A stretch of DNA of 64,000 bases from Halomonas urmiana (lineage in GTDB: Bacteria; Pseudomonadota; Gammaproteobacteria; Pseudomonadales; Halomonadaceae), in the NCBI RefSeq assembly GCF_005780185.1, contig NZ_VBUI01000015.1:42463-106462 (forward strand), given 5' to 3'. The translations under genes and the position numbers were made by a program. This document shows, piece after piece, positions 48,313 to 59,554 of the stretch; within the stretch, counting starts at the first letter, position 1, and each line of letters opens with the position of its first letter. The notes under the pieces are model-generated. The model was given only the letters and a program-made list of their open reading frames with translations, ran no database searches and was not told where the DNA came from.

Positions 48313-48575
48313 CTTGAAGCTGGAAGAGCGCCGCTTCGCGGCTGGAAGCTTGAAGAAAGCCCCTGGTCACTCGATGGGTGGCGATATGCTGCCTTCCAGC
48401 TTCCAGCTTCCAGCTTCCAGCTTCCAGCTTCCAGCTTCCAGCTTCCAGCTTCCAGCTTCCAGCTCCCAGCTCCCAGCTTCCAGCTCCCAGCTCCCAGCTT
48501 CCAGCTTCCAGCTTCCAGCTCCCAGCTTCCAGCTCCCAGCTTCCAGCTTCCAGCTTACGGCTTACGGCTTACGGC
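48313..48575. repeat. Composite convergent-junction element 3: 23 heptamers plus three TTACGGC units
   Basis: Between sppA and maf. Arms GCTTGAAGCTGGAAG (from 48312) and GCTGGAAGCTTGAAG flank a GCCGC-TTC-GCGGC hairpin. An interval without a convincing terminator follows, then TATGCTGCC and 23 uninterrupted heptamers at 48394-48554. Seventeen are TTCCAGC and six are TCCCAGC (units 11, 12, 14, 15, 19, 21). Three TTACGGC units follow at 48555-48575, the last containing the complement of the maf stop codon. It is the longest and most diverged copy. Confidence 0.92.
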
Positions 48576-49156
48576 TCGCCGAGCGGGTCGAGGCCTGCCT
48601 CGCGGAGCATCGCGCAGAGCCGGATCAGCGGCAGGCCGATCAGGGTGTTGGGGTCATCGCCCTCGAGGCGCTCGAACAGCGTGATGCCCAGGCCCTCCAT
48701 GCGAAAGCTGCCGGCACAGTCCAGCGGCTGTTCCCGGGCGACATAGGTCGCGATCTCTCGCTCGTCGAGTCGACGAAATACCACCTCATAGCTGTCGTGA
48801 CAGACGCGATGCCGGCCATGGCCGGTGTCGATCATCGCCAGGCCGGTGAGAAAACGAACCCGCCGGCCGGAGAAGCGCGCCAGCTGGGCGCGGGCGGTGG
48901 CCTCACTGCCTGGCTTGCCGAGGATCTCGCCCTCGAACAGCGCTACCTGGTCGGCGCCGACGATCAGGTGGTCGGGGTGGGTCGCCGCCAGCCGCTCGGC
49001 CTTGGCCAGCGCCAGGCGATGCACCAGCGTCTCGGGCGCTTCTCCCGGGCGCGGTGTCTCGTCGATATCGGGACTCTCCCAGGCATAGGGGAGGGCGAGG
49101 CGGTCGAGCAGCTGGCGGCGCCAGCGAGAGCCCGAGGCAAGCACCAGGCGGGGCAT
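48569..49156 (-). CDS. yceF: Maf-family nucleotide pyrophosphatase, YceF type
   Basis: Nucleoside-triphosphate pyrophosphatase of 195 residues; the YceF branch hydrolyses m7GTP in E. coli. Family motifs are LASGSRWRRQLLDRL at the N-terminus, DETPRPGE near 35, GADQVALFEGE near 69 and DCAGSFRMEGLG near 145. The start complementary to 49154-49156 gives the normal N-terminus MPRLVLASGS; the longer open frame crosses the divergent promoter region. The gene faces away from yceD as in E. coli. Its stop codon lies in a TTACGGC repeat unit. Confidence 0.93.
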   Translation of the reverse strand: MPRLVLASGSRWRRQLLDRLALPYAWESPDIDETPRPGEAPETLVHRLALAKAERLAATHPDHLIVGADQVALFEGEILGKPGSEATARAQLARFSGRRVRFLTGLAMIDTGHGRHRVCHDSYEVVFRRLDEREIATYVAREQPLDCAGSFRMEGLGITLFERLEGDDPNTLIGLPLIRLCAMLREAGLDPLGEP

Positions 49157-49247
49157 GAAGGCTTCCTCTGCGGTGGGTCGAGTGAACGGAATGCACGATG
49201 ACGCCGAGCGCGCCGTCTGGCCATTGTAACCCGGTGCGATGGCGGCT

Positions 49248-49276
49248 TTGACAGGGGAAGGGGGAGTGCCTATCAT
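49248..49276 (+). promoter_or_regulatory. Near-consensus promoter of yceD-rpmF
   Basis: A perfect TTGACA (49248-49253) and TATCAT (49271-49276) are exactly 17 bases apart. The expected start near 49283 leaves only about three bases before the yceD ATG at 49286, so the message would be almost leaderless. A GGGGGAG sequence lies within the spacer and would not be in this transcript. Confidence 0.8.
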
Positions 49277-49285
49277 TGCGCGCCT

Positions 49286-49813
49286 ATGTTGACCTCAAGA
49301 CTCCCCGGCAGGGTCGAGCCCTACAAGCTCGCGGCCCGTGCCGAACACCTGGAAGGCCTGGTGGCGCTCGCCGAACTGGCCCGACTCGAAGACGAAGTCG
49401 GCGCCCAGTCCGGCGACGCTCAGGTGTGGCTGGATTTCGCCATCGATCCCCAGGGGCGCCGGGAGATTCGCGGCCACCTGGAAGCCGAGCTGCAGATTCC
49501 CTGCCGCCGCTGCCTCCAGCCCATGGCGCAGCGCGTCGAGAGCGATTTCCGGCTGGGGATGGTCACCAGCGACGCCCTGGCCGCCGAGCTGCCGAGCACC
49601 CATGAACCGGTGCTGGTGGAAAACGAACAGCTGAACCTGATGGCGGTGGTCGAGGATGAGATCATTCTCAGTCTGCCCCAGGTGGTTTACCACGACGAGG
49701 CCGAGTGTCCAGTCTCGCGCGACCAGCTGACCAGCGGGGAGGCGACCGACGCGTCGGCCGACGCCCCGGCGAGCCCTTTCGATGTGCTGCGGCAGATCAA
49801 GGGCAAACTCTGA
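49286..49813 (+). CDS. yceD: YceD/DUF177 protein (23S rRNA accumulation factor family)
   Basis: DUF177 protein of 175 residues; in E. coli and plants the family promotes 23S rRNA accumulation, with an unclear mechanism. It has the Cys pair PCRRC (Cys73, Cys76), the acidic motif LMAVVEDEIILSLP near 117-130, and the C-terminal NPF-like SPFDVLRQIKGKL. It immediately precedes rpmF, the conserved yceD-rpmF-plsX order. The start fits the family N-terminus but has no ribosome site. Confidence 0.93.
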   Translation: MLTSRLPGRVEPYKLAARAEHLEGLVALAELARLEDEVGAQSGDAQVWLDFAIDPQGRREIRGHLEAELQIPCRRCLQPMAQRVESDFRLGMVTSDALAAELPSTHEPVLVENEQLNLMAVVEDEIILSLPQVVYHDEAECPVSRDQLTSGEATDASADAPASPFDVLRQIKGKL

Positions 49814-49845
49814 TACACCCTCGTTTCACTCTGGAGTGACAACCC

Positions 49846-50016
49846 ATGGCAGTTCAACAGAACCGCAAGACCCGTTCCAAGCGCGGCATGCGCCGTAGCC
49901 ACGACGCCCTGACCTCGGCAGCCCTGTCCCAGGACAAGGAAACCGGTACCACTCACCTGCGTCACCACGTGGCGCCGGACGGCTTCTACCGTGGCCGTAA
50001 GGTCGTCGACGTCTAA
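49846..50016 (+). CDS. rpmF: Ribosomal protein bL32
   Basis: A 56-residue large-subunit protein. It reads [20 protein letters not shown] and ends in [11 protein letters not shown], the standard bL32 sequence, without the zinc-binding Cys pairs found in some bacteria. A TGGAGTG ribosome site precedes it. It lies 32 bases after yceD and 38 before plsX, so ribosome and phospholipid synthesis genes appear to be cotranscribed. Confidence 0.96.
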   Translation: MAVQQNRKTRSKRGMRRSHDALTSAALSQDKETGTTHLRHHVAPDGFYRGRKVVDV

Positions 50017-50054
50017 GACGACGACGGCGAGAGTGGTAGTGGCTGGCCGCTGAC

Positions 50055-51176
50055 GTGCGGATTGCCATCGACGCGATGGGCGGGGACCTCGGTCCCCGCC
50101 CCGTCGTCATGGGGTCCGCCCAGGCGGTCAACGCCGACCCGGATCTAGAGCTCCAGCTGTTCGGCCCCGCCGAACGGCTCAGTGATGAGATCGCCCGTCT
50201 GCCGCGGCAGTTTGCTGCGGCGGCGGCGCGTCTGCGGGTCAGCGATGCGCCTGGCGTGATCCGCCAGGCGCAGCGGCCCAGCGAGGCGCTGCGCCACGGG
50301 GCCGATACCAGCATGGCCAGGATGCTCGACAGTATCGCCACCGGTGGTGCGCTAGCCGGAGTCAGTGCCGGCAATACCGGCGCCCTGATGGCCCTGGCGC
50401 GGCGTGCCCTGGGCACGGTGGCGGGCATCCCGCGGCCGGCGATCAGCACCGCCATTCCCACTCGCGATCGGCGGCGCTGCTATCTGCTTGACCTGGGGGC
50501 CAACGTCGAGGCGAGCGCCGCGCGGCTCGTCGACTTCGCCCTGATGGGCGAGGTCATGGCACGCCACGTGGACGGCCTCGCCGCTCCTCGGGTGGCGCTG
50601 CTCAATGTCGGTGTCGAGGGTACCAAGGGCACCGCCAGCGTGCGCGAGGCCGATGCCTGGCTACGGCAGCATCCCGGCATCACCTACCTCGGCTACGTCG
50701 AGGGCGACGGAGTCTTCAGCGGTGCCGCCGACGTGGTGGTCTGCGACGGCTTCGTCGGCAACGCGGTGCTCAAGGCCAGCGAGGGCCTGGCACGCTTGCT
50801 GGTGGAGCGGGTGCAGGCGACCTTCGAGGCCCACTGGAGCAGTCGGCTGGTGGGGCTGCTGGCCCGGCCGGCGTTGCGGCGCCTCAAGGGCGAGCTCGAT
50901 CCTGTTCGCTACAATGGGGCCAGCCTGCTGGGGCTCGCCGGGATCGTGATCAAGAGTCATGGTGGCGCCGATGCCACGGGCTTTCGCTTCGCGGTCCAGC
51001 GCGCGGCCGACGAAGTCAGTCACGACCTGCCGAGTCGGCTGGCCGCTGAACTGGATCATCGACGGTCCTCTGTCGATTCGGCCGCCGTCGGTCGAGTCGA
51101 GAGCGGATCCGGACATCAAGGTCCGATCCTGCCGGGTGCGACCGGCATCGACGACAGTCAACAAGCGCAAAGGTGA
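50055..51176 (+). CDS. plsX: Phosphate acyltransferase PlsX
   Basis: Converts acyl-ACP to acyl phosphate, the acyl donor for PlsY in phospholipid synthesis. The 373 residues start from GTG with the family N-terminus [13 protein letters not shown], followed by [12 protein letters not shown] near 108, and [14 protein letters not shown] near 235. The last 30-40 residues are Ser/Gly-rich and not conserved. Next in line are fabD, fabG, acpP and fabF. Confidence 0.95.
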   Translation: MRIAIDAMGGDLGPRPVVMGSAQAVNADPDLELQLFGPAERLSDEIARLPRQFAAAAARLRVSDAPGVIRQAQRPSEALRHGADTSMARMLDSIATGGALAGVSAGNTGALMALARRALGTVAGIPRPAISTAIPTRDRRRCYLLDLGANVEASAARLVDFALMGEVMARHVDGLAAPRVALLNVGVEGTKGTASVREADAWLRQHPGITYLGYVEGDGVFSGAADVVVCDGFVGNAVLKASEGLARLLVERVQATFEAHWSSRLVGLLARPALRRLKGELDPVRYNGASLLGLAGIVIKSHGGADATGFRFAVQRAADEVSHDLPSRLAAELDHRRSSVDSAAVGRVESGSGHQGPILPGATGIDDSQQAQR

Positions 51177-51181
51177 TCGAC

Positions 51182-52153
51182 ATGACACAATCCCTTGCCC
51201 TCATCTTTCCCGGGCAGGGCTCGCAGCAGATCGGCATGCTGCGCGAGCTGGCGGAGCGCTACAGCGTGGTGCGTACCACCTTCGAGGAGGCTTCCGACGC
51301 CCTGGGGTACGACCTCTGGCAGGTGGTTCAGGAAGGGCCGGCCGAGGCGCTCAACGCCACGGCCTGCACCCAGCCGGCGCTGCTCACCGCCAGCGTCTCG
51401 ATCTGGCGTGTCTGGCAGGAGCTGGAGGGCCCGAGGCCCGTGGCCATGGCCGGTCATAGCCTGGGCGAGTACAGCGCCCTGGTGTGTGCCGGTGCCCTGA
51501 CGTTCGCCGAGGGCGTGCGGTTGGTGAAGCTGCGCGGCGAGGCGATGCAGGTGGCCGTGCCGGTGGGCGAGGGCGCCATGGCGGCGATCCTTGGTCTGGA
51601 CGACGCCGCCGTCGAGCAGGCCTGCGCCCGTGCCGCGGACGGCGACGTGGTCGCCGCGGTCAACTACAATGCCCCCGGTCAGGTGGTGATCGCCGGCAGC
51701 AAGGCGGCGGTCGAGCGAGCCATCGTGGCCTGCCAGGAGGCCGGGGCGAAGCGTGCCATGCCGCTGCCCGTGTCGGTGCCGTCCCACTGTGAGCTGATGC
51801 GCCCGGCCGCCGAGCGCCTGGCGGCGGCGATGGAGGAGATCGAGCTGCGCGCGCCGCGCTACACGGTCTATCAGAACGTGGATGCCCAGGCTCATGCCGA
51901 TGTGGAGACCCTTCGCACCCGGCTGATCGAGCAGCTCTATCAGCCAGTGCGCTGGACCGCCTGCATCGAGGCCATGACCGGGCGGGGCGCCGAGGTGCTT
52001 ATAGAGTGCGGGCCCGGCAAGGTGCTCACCGGCCTCAACAAGCGCATTGCACGGGGCAGCAAGGGGCTGGCGGTCAATGACCCGGACAGTCTCTCTGCGG
52101 CCCTCGAACTGGCCAGGGAAGCCGCCGGCCAGTCGCCGTCGGCCAATGGCTGA
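51182..52153 (+). CDS. fabD: Malonyl-CoA:ACP transacylase FabD
   Basis: Loads malonate onto ACP for fatty-acid elongation. The 323 residues start from the ATG at 51182 (AAAGGTGA ribosome site; a GTG at 51173 is also in frame) and open with LALIFPGQGSQ. The nucleophile is Ser93 in GHSLGEY, the second catalytic residue is the His in VPSHCELM near 200, and Gln at GQGSQ completes the site. Confidence 0.96.
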   Translation: MTQSLALIFPGQGSQQIGMLRELAERYSVVRTTFEEASDALGYDLWQVVQEGPAEALNATACTQPALLTASVSIWRVWQELEGPRPVAMAGHSLGEYSALVCAGALTFAEGVRLVKLRGEAMQVAVPVGEGAMAAILGLDDAAVEQACARAADGDVVAAVNYNAPGQVVIAGSKAAVERAIVACQEAGAKRAMPLPVSVPSHCELMRPAAERLAAAMEEIELRAPRYTVYQNVDAQAHADVETLRTRLIEQLYQPVRWTACIEAMTGRGAEVLIECGPGKVLTGLNKRIARGSKGLAVNDPDSLSAALELAREAAGQSPSANG

Positions 52154-52183
52154 TCCATCTTCAGGACGTAGACGGAAGAGACC

Positions 52184-52927
52184 ATGACAACCGAGCGTAG
52201 AGTCGCCCTGATCACCGGGGCCAGTCGCGGCATCGGCCGCGCCACCGCCCACGAGCTGGGGCGCCAGGGTCGCATCGTGATCGGCACCGCCACCAGCGAT
52301 GCCGGGGCCGAGCGGATCGATGCCGATCTCGCCGCGGCGGGCATCGAGGGGGCCGGCCGCAAGCTGGACGTCACCGACCAGGCCAGTGTCGATGCCCTGA
52401 TCAAGGCGATCACCGAGGAGTTCGGGGCGCCGACCATCCTGGTCAACAACGCCGGCATCACTCGAGACAACCTGCTGATGCGCATGAAGGAGGATGAGTG
52501 GGATTCGGTGATCGACACCAATCTCAAGTCCGTCTATCGCGTCAGCAAGGCCTGCCTGCGCGGCATGACCCGGGCTCGCTTCGGACGCATCGTCTCGATC
52601 AGCTCGGTAGTGGCCACCATGGGCAACCTGGGGCAGACCAACTATGCCGCCGCCAAGGCGGGCATGGAGGGTTTCACCCGGGCGCTGGCCCGTGAGGTGG
52701 CCTCGCGTGCTATCACCGTCAATGCGGTGGCGCCGGGGTTCATCGCCACGGACATGACCGAGGCGCTGCCCGAGGAGCAGCACAAGATGCTGCTCGGCCA
52801 GATTCCCCTGTCACGACTCGGTGATCCCGAGGAGATCGCGGCGGCGGTGGGCTTTTTGACCGGCGAGACGGCGGGCTACATCACCGGCGAAACCCTGCAT
52901 GTCAACGGCGGCATGAACATGCGTTGA
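52184..52927 (+). CDS. fabG: 3-oxoacyl-ACP reductase FabG
   Basis: NADPH-dependent short-chain dehydrogenase that reduces beta-ketoacyl-ACP. The 247 residues include the cofactor loop TGASRGIG (11-18), NNAG (88-91), and the Ser141, Tyr154, Lys158 triad in ISSVV and NYAAAK. It ends with the family sequence GETLHVNGGMNM. The gap to acpP is 129 bases and contains a probable extra promoter. Confidence 0.96.
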   Translation: MTTERRVALITGASRGIGRATAHELGRQGRIVIGTATSDAGAERIDADLAAAGIEGAGRKLDVTDQASVDALIKAITEEFGAPTILVNNAGITRDNLLMRMKEDEWDSVIDTNLKSVYRVSKACLRGMTRARFGRIVSISSVVATMGNLGQTNYAAAKAGMEGFTRALAREVASRAITVNAVAPGFIATDMTEALPEEQHKMLLGQIPLSRLGDPEEIAAAVGFLTGETAGYITGETLHVNGGMNMR

Positions 52928-52945
52928 GGCCATCGGGGGAGGCGG

Positions 52946-52972
52946 TTGCGCCGACCCCGGGGCGTCTATAAA
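52946..52972 (+). promoter_or_regulatory. Candidate acpP promoter
   Basis: TATAAA at 52967-52972 follows TTGCGC at 52946-52951, but the spacing is only 15 bases, so the -35 is doubtful. A leader of about 77 nt would precede acpP. A separate promoter here would help explain the need for very abundant ACP compared with FabD and FabG. Confidence 0.4.
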
Positions 52973-53056
52973 CTACCCCGCAGCTTCCGGCTAGCGGATC
53001 TGGATCTTTAACGGCTGGTTTCCGAACGGCCAATGTGAACGACTGGAGTAGTCATA

Positions 53057-53290
53057 ATGAGCACCATCGAAGAGCGCGTTAAGAAGGTTGTGGCTGAGCG
53101 TCTGAACGTCAAGGAAGAAGACATCCAGAACTCCTCTTCCTTCACCGAGGACCTCGGCGCGGATTCCCTGGATACCGTCGAGCTGGTGATGGCGCTCGAA
53201 GAAGAATTCGACACCGAGATTCCCGACGAGGAAGCCGAGAAGATCACTACCGTTCAGGAAGCCATCGACTACGTCAACGCCCACCAGTAA
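53057..53290 (+). CDS. acpP: Acyl carrier protein
   Basis: Small acidic carrier of growing acyl chains, 77 residues. The phosphopantetheine attachment site is Ser37 in [12 protein letters not shown], and the highly acidic four-helix pattern and [12 protein letters not shown] are standard. Codon use is less GC-rich and more biased than in neighbours (AAGAAGGTTGTG, GAAGAAGAATTC), as expected for a very highly expressed gene. A hairpin pair follows before fabF. Confidence 0.97.
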   Translation: MSTIEERVKKVVAERLNVKEEDIQNSSSFTEDLGADSLDTVELVMALEEEFDTEIPDEEAEKITTVQEAIDYVNAHQ

Positions 53291-53321
53291 GGTGGCGGTC
53301 GATACCGCTTTCTGAAGCGTC

Positions 53322-53370
53322 CGGGGCAGTGCCCCGAGGAGAGCCGTCCTGCCGAGGCAGGACGGCTCTC
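53322..53370 (+). terminator. Two tandem hairpins after acpP
   Basis: CGGGGC-AGT-GCCCCG at 53322-53336 is followed at once by a larger stem, 53339-53352 with 53357-53370 (about 14 pairs, loop CGAG). Neither has a T run. They probably end part of the acpP transcripts or protect the message 3' end, allowing high ACP relative to FabF. Confidence 0.6.
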
Positions 53371-53424
53371 GTGCTATGCGCGCCGGGAACTTGCCGAGCC
53401 CGCACAGGTCGAGGAGACTCGGGT

Positions 53425-53430
53425 ATAATG
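53425..53430 (+). promoter_or_regulatory. Candidate fabF promoter -10 element
   Basis: A perfect TATAAT lies 55 bases after the acpP hairpins and 58 before fabF. No good -35 is present at 16-18 bases upstream (GCACAG-like). It could restart transcription of fabF and downstream genes. Confidence 0.5.
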
Positions 53431-53488
53431 CGCGCAATGACGATCCCGCCACGGGGTCGTGTCACCAAGGTTGTCTGGAGGAAAGCTG

Positions 53489-54727
53489 ATGGCTCGTAGA
53501 AGGGTTGTGGTGACCGGGCTCGGTCTGGTCACGCCGGTGGGAAATACCGTCAAGGAGAGCTGGGCCAATATCCTGGCCGGCAAGAGCGGTATCACTCCCA
53601 TCGAACACTTCGATGTCAGCGCCTTCAATACGCGCTTCGGCGGGTCGGTGAAGGACTTCGACATCAGTCCCTATCTCAATCCCAAGGACGCCCGCAAGAT
53701 GGATCTGTTCATCCAGTACGGGATGGCGGCGGGCGGCCAGGCGATTGCCGATGCCGGGATCGAGTGCACCGAAGAGAACGCCGATCGTATCGGGGTGGCC
53801 ATCGGCTCGGGCATCGGCGGTCTGCCGATGATCGAGCACAATCACAACGCCCTTAACAAAGGCGGGGCGCGCCGGATCTCGCCGTTCTTCGTGCCGGGCT
53901 CGATCATCAACATGATCTCCGGGAATCTGGCGATCCAGCACGGCTTCCGCGGCCCCAATATCGCGATCACCACCGCCTGCACCACCGGTACGCACAACAT
54001 CGGCTACAGCGCGCGCACCATCGCCTATGGCGACGCCGACGTGATGGTCTGCGGTGGCGCTGAGATGGCGACCACGCCGCTGGGCCTCGGCGGCTTCTCG
54101 GCGGCCCGCGCGCTGTCCACGCGCAACGACGATCCCGAGGCGGCGAGCCGCCCCTGGGATCGTGATCGCGACGGCTTCGTGCTCTCCGACGGCGCCGGGG
54201 TGGTGGTGCTCGAGGAGTACGAGCAGGCGAAGGCCCGCGGGGCGACCATCTACGCCGAGCTCACCGGCTTCGGCATGAGCGACGACGCCTACCACATGAC
54301 GGCGCCGCCGGTAGATGGCCGCGGGGCCGCCCGGTCCATGCGCAACGCCATCAAGGATGCCGACATCGATCCCTCGGCCGTCGACTACATCAACGCCCAC
54401 GGCACCTCGACCGCGTCCGGCGACCTCGCCGAGAGCCGTGCCGTCGAGCAGGTGATGGGCGAGGCCGCCCGGTCGGTCGCGGTCAGCTCCACCAAGTCGA
54501 TGATCGGCCACCTGCTGGGGGCGGCAGGTGCCGTGGAGGCGGTGTTCAGCGTCCTGGCGATTCGCGATCAGGTCGCGCCGCCGACGATCAACCTGGACAA
54601 CCCCCAGGATGGCTGCCGTCTCGACTACGTGCCGCACACCGCGCGCGACATGAAGATCGACATCAGCCTGTCGAACTCCTTCGGCTTCGGCGGCACTAAC
54701 GGCACGCTGATCTTCAGCAAGGTGTGA
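53489..54727 (+). CDS. fabF: 3-oxoacyl-ACP synthase II FabF
   Basis: Condensing enzyme that elongates acyl-ACP with malonyl-ACP. The 412 residues contain the nucleophile Cys164 in [10 protein letters not shown], with the two active-site His residues in NAHGTST (near 304) and [10 protein letters not shown] (near 340). It ends in the family motif [15 protein letters not shown]. The start at 53489 has a TGGAGGAAA ribosome site; an upstream in-frame start adds ten residues. Confidence 0.96.
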   Translation: MARRRVVVTGLGLVTPVGNTVKESWANILAGKSGITPIEHFDVSAFNTRFGGSVKDFDISPYLNPKDARKMDLFIQYGMAAGGQAIADAGIECTEENADRIGVAIGSGIGGLPMIEHNHNALNKGGARRISPFFVPGSIINMISGNLAIQHGFRGPNIAITTACTTGTHNIGYSARTIAYGDADVMVCGGAEMATTPLGLGGFSAARALSTRNDDPEAASRPWDRDRDGFVLSDGAGVVVLEEYEQAKARGATIYAELTGFGMSDDAYHMTAPPVDGRGAARSMRNAIKDADIDPSAVDYINAHGTSTASGDLAESRAVEQVMGEAARSVAVSSTKSMIGHLLGAAGAVEAVFSVLAIRDQVAPPTINLDNPQDGCRLDYVPHTARDMKIDISLSNSFGFGGTNGTLIFSKV

Positions 54728-54743
54728 GTCCGGGGGGCGCGTC

Positions 54744-55559
54744 GTGACGGCAGAGACGGCGAAGGACGACTGGCCGTTGGAGGATCGCGGCGTCGCCTAC
54801 GGCGACGGTCTCTTCGAGACCGTCCTCGTGCGCGATGGCCGCCCGCTGCTGTGGGAGCAGCACCTGGCCCGCCTCGCTCGAGGCTGCGGGGTGCTGGGGA
54901 TCCCGTTACCCGCTCGAGAAGCGCTGGAGGCGCCGCTGGTCGAGGCCGGCGAGGGGCTCTCGGTGCTCAAGCTGATCCTGACCCGCGGCAGCGGCGGACG
55001 CGGCTATGCGCTCCCAATCCCCTCCGATCCCCAGCTGCGCTGGCGGCTCAGCCCGTTCGCGCCCAGCGCGCAGCGCTGGCGGCAGGGGGTGCGGGTGCGC
55101 CACTGCCGGCTGCGCCTGGGCATCCAGCCCATGCTGGCCGGCCTCAAGCACCTCAACCGCCTCGAGAACGTCCTGGCCCGTGCCGAGTGGACGGATGCCG
55201 ACACGGCCGAAGGACTGCTCTGCGACAGCGAGGGGCGTCTGGTGGAGGCCACCTGCATGAACCTCGTCTGGCAGCGTGACGGCAAGCTGGAGACGCCCCG
55301 GCTCGATCGCTGTGGCGTGGCCGGCACGCTGCGATCTGTCCTGCTCGAGCGGGCGCCGATCCATGAGGTCGACGCCTTCCCCTCGGCGCTGGATGGGGTC
55401 GAGGCCCTGTGGCTCGGCAATTCGCTGCAGGGGCTCTGGCCGGTGGCGAGGCTCGACGATGCCGCGGGCACCCCCATCCGGCACTGGACCATCGGACCGG
55501 CGCACCGTCGTCTGCAGGCCCTGGCCCATGCGGCGCTGGGCTATCCCCCCGTCACGTGA
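54744..55559 (+). CDS. pabC: Aminodeoxychorismate lyase PabC
   Basis: PLP-dependent fold-type IV enzyme releasing 4-aminobenzoate from aminodeoxychorismate for folate synthesis. The 271 residues start from GTG with a GGGGGG-rich ribosome site. Lys135 in AGLKHLNRLEN is the probable PLP lysine; DRGVAYGDGLFET near 14-26 and EATCMNLVW near 170 are family motifs. fabF-pabC-mltG-tmk-holB is a conserved order in gammaproteobacteria. Confidence 0.93.
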   Translation: MTAETAKDDWPLEDRGVAYGDGLFETVLVRDGRPLLWEQHLARLARGCGVLGIPLPAREALEAPLVEAGEGLSVLKLILTRGSGGRGYALPIPSDPQLRWRLSPFAPSAQRWRQGVRVRHCRLRLGIQPMLAGLKHLNRLENVLARAEWTDADTAEGLLCDSEGRLVEATCMNLVWQRDGKLETPRLDRCGVAGTLRSVLLERAPIHEVDAFPSALDGVEALWLGNSLQGLWPVARLDDAAGTPIRHWTIGPAHRRLQALAHAALGYPPVT

Positions 55560-55578
55560 TGATTGAACGAGGACACGC

Positions 55579-58248
<2,670 letters not shown>

Positions 58249-58296
58249 GACGCCGCGGCGCCCTTGACCCGCTGACGCTTCGTAAAGGGAGATACC

Positions 58297-58632
58297 ATGG
58301 CCGCACAGAAGGCGCTTTCGCTGACCATCCAGGATGTCCCGACCCTGCTCTCGGCCTACATGCCGGTGCTCGAGCGCGGCGGCATCTTCGTGCCCACTCG
58401 CGAGCGCTATGCGCTGGGCCAGGAGGTCTTCCTGCTGCTCATGCTGCCCGGCGACGAGGAGCGCGTGCCGGTCACCGGTCAGGTAGTGTGGGTCTCGCCC
58501 GAGGGCGTGGCCGGCCGCCGGGTCCCCGGCATCGGTATCCACTTCAGCCCCGACGACCAGGCCGTGCGCGACCGCATCGAGACCCTGCTGGCCGGCCAGC
58601 TAGACAAGGGCGCCCCGACCTACACGCTCTGA
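58297..58632 (+). CDS. pilZ: PilZ-domain type IV pilus assembly protein
   Basis: A single-domain PilZ protein of 111 residues, needed in relatives for type IV pilus formation together with PilF/PilB. It lacks the N-terminal RxxxR c-di-GMP-binding motif, like the original PilZ of pseudomonads and Xanthomonas, so it probably does not bind c-di-GMP. The VTGQVVWVSPEG and PGIGIHFS segments are characteristic. An AAAGGGAG ribosome site precedes the ATG. Confidence 0.93.
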   Translation: MAAQKALSLTIQDVPTLLSAYMPVLERGGIFVPTRERYALGQEVFLLLMLPGDEERVPVTGQVVWVSPEGVAGRRVPGIGIHFSPDDQAVRDRIETLLAGQLDKGAPTYTL

Positions 58633-58686
58633 CGGACCGCTCCGGTTCGCTACCTGAACTCACCTGTCATTTCGGAAGTCCCCTGC

Positions 58687-59532
58687 ATGTTCGTCGACTC
58701 CCACTGCCACCTCGATCGCCTCGATCCCGCCAGCCACGATGGCGACCTCGCCGCCGCCCTCGAGGCCGCCCGTGCCCGTAACGTGCGCCAGTTCCTGGCC
58801 ATCGCCGTGACCCTGGAGGACGTGCCGACCCTGGCCGAGATCAGTCGCGCCCATGACGATGTGGTGATCTCGGCCGGCATTCACCCCCTGCAGTCGCTCG
58901 AGGCGGAGCCCGATGTAGCAGCGATCATCGAGGCGGCCGAGCGCTTCGGCGCCGTGGCCATCGGCGAGTGCGGGCTGGACTACCACTATCTCGACAAGTC
59001 GCCCGACTCGGTGCCCTCCCGGGAGGTGCAGCTCGAGCGCTTCCGTCGCCAGCTGATCGCCGCTCGCGAGCTCGAGCTGCCGGTGATCATCCATACCCGC
59101 GAGGCCCGCGAGGACACCCTGGCACTGATCCGGGAGCACGTTGACCCGGCGGTGGGCGGGGTACTGCACTGCTTCACCGAAGACCTCGACATGGCCCGGG
59201 AGGCGGTGCGCCACGGCTTCTACATCTCGCTGTCCGGCATCGTCACCTTCCGCAACGCCGAGTCGCTGCGCGAGGTGGCGCGGAGGGTGCCGCTGGATCG
59301 GCTGCTGATCGAGACCGACAGCCCCTACCTGGCCCCGGTGCCGCATCGCGGCAAACCCAACGAGCCGGCCTGGGTGGTCGAGGTCGCCGAGTGCATCGCC
59401 GAGGCACGAGGCATCAGCATCGAGGAGCTCGCCGCCCAGACTACCGCCAACTTCTACCACCTGTTCCGCGCGGCGGCCCCCGAGGCCCCGGCGAGCGTCC
59501 GCGACGCCCTGTCCCGCGCCGGACTGGTCTAG
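58687..59532 (+). CDS. tatD: TatD-family metal-dependent DNase
   Basis: Metal-dependent 3'-5' nuclease of the TIM-barrel TatD family (the YcfH branch by position in E. coli). The 281 residues begin VDSHCHLD (His6, His8), with the metal-binding Glu in GECGLDYHY near 97, His in VIIHTREA near 136, CFTED near 160, and Asp in IETDSPYLAPVPHRG near 210-220. No Tat genes are nearby. Confidence 0.94.
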   Translation: MFVDSHCHLDRLDPASHDGDLAAALEAARARNVRQFLAIAVTLEDVPTLAEISRAHDDVVISAGIHPLQSLEAEPDVAAIIEAAERFGAVAIGECGLDYHYLDKSPDSVPSREVQLERFRRQLIAARELELPVIIHTREAREDTLALIREHVDPAVGGVLHCFTEDLDMAREAVRHGFYISLSGIVTFRNAESLREVARRVPLDRLLIETDSPYLAPVPHRGKPNEPAWVVEVAECIAEARGISIEELAAQTTANFYHLFRAAAPEAPASVRDALSRAGLV

Positions 59533-59554
59533 GTAACCGACAGAGGCCGTATCC

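Noticed and set aside
48394..48554. CRISPR array
   Set aside because: Units are contiguous 7-mers with no unique spacers, and no cas genes are in the window.
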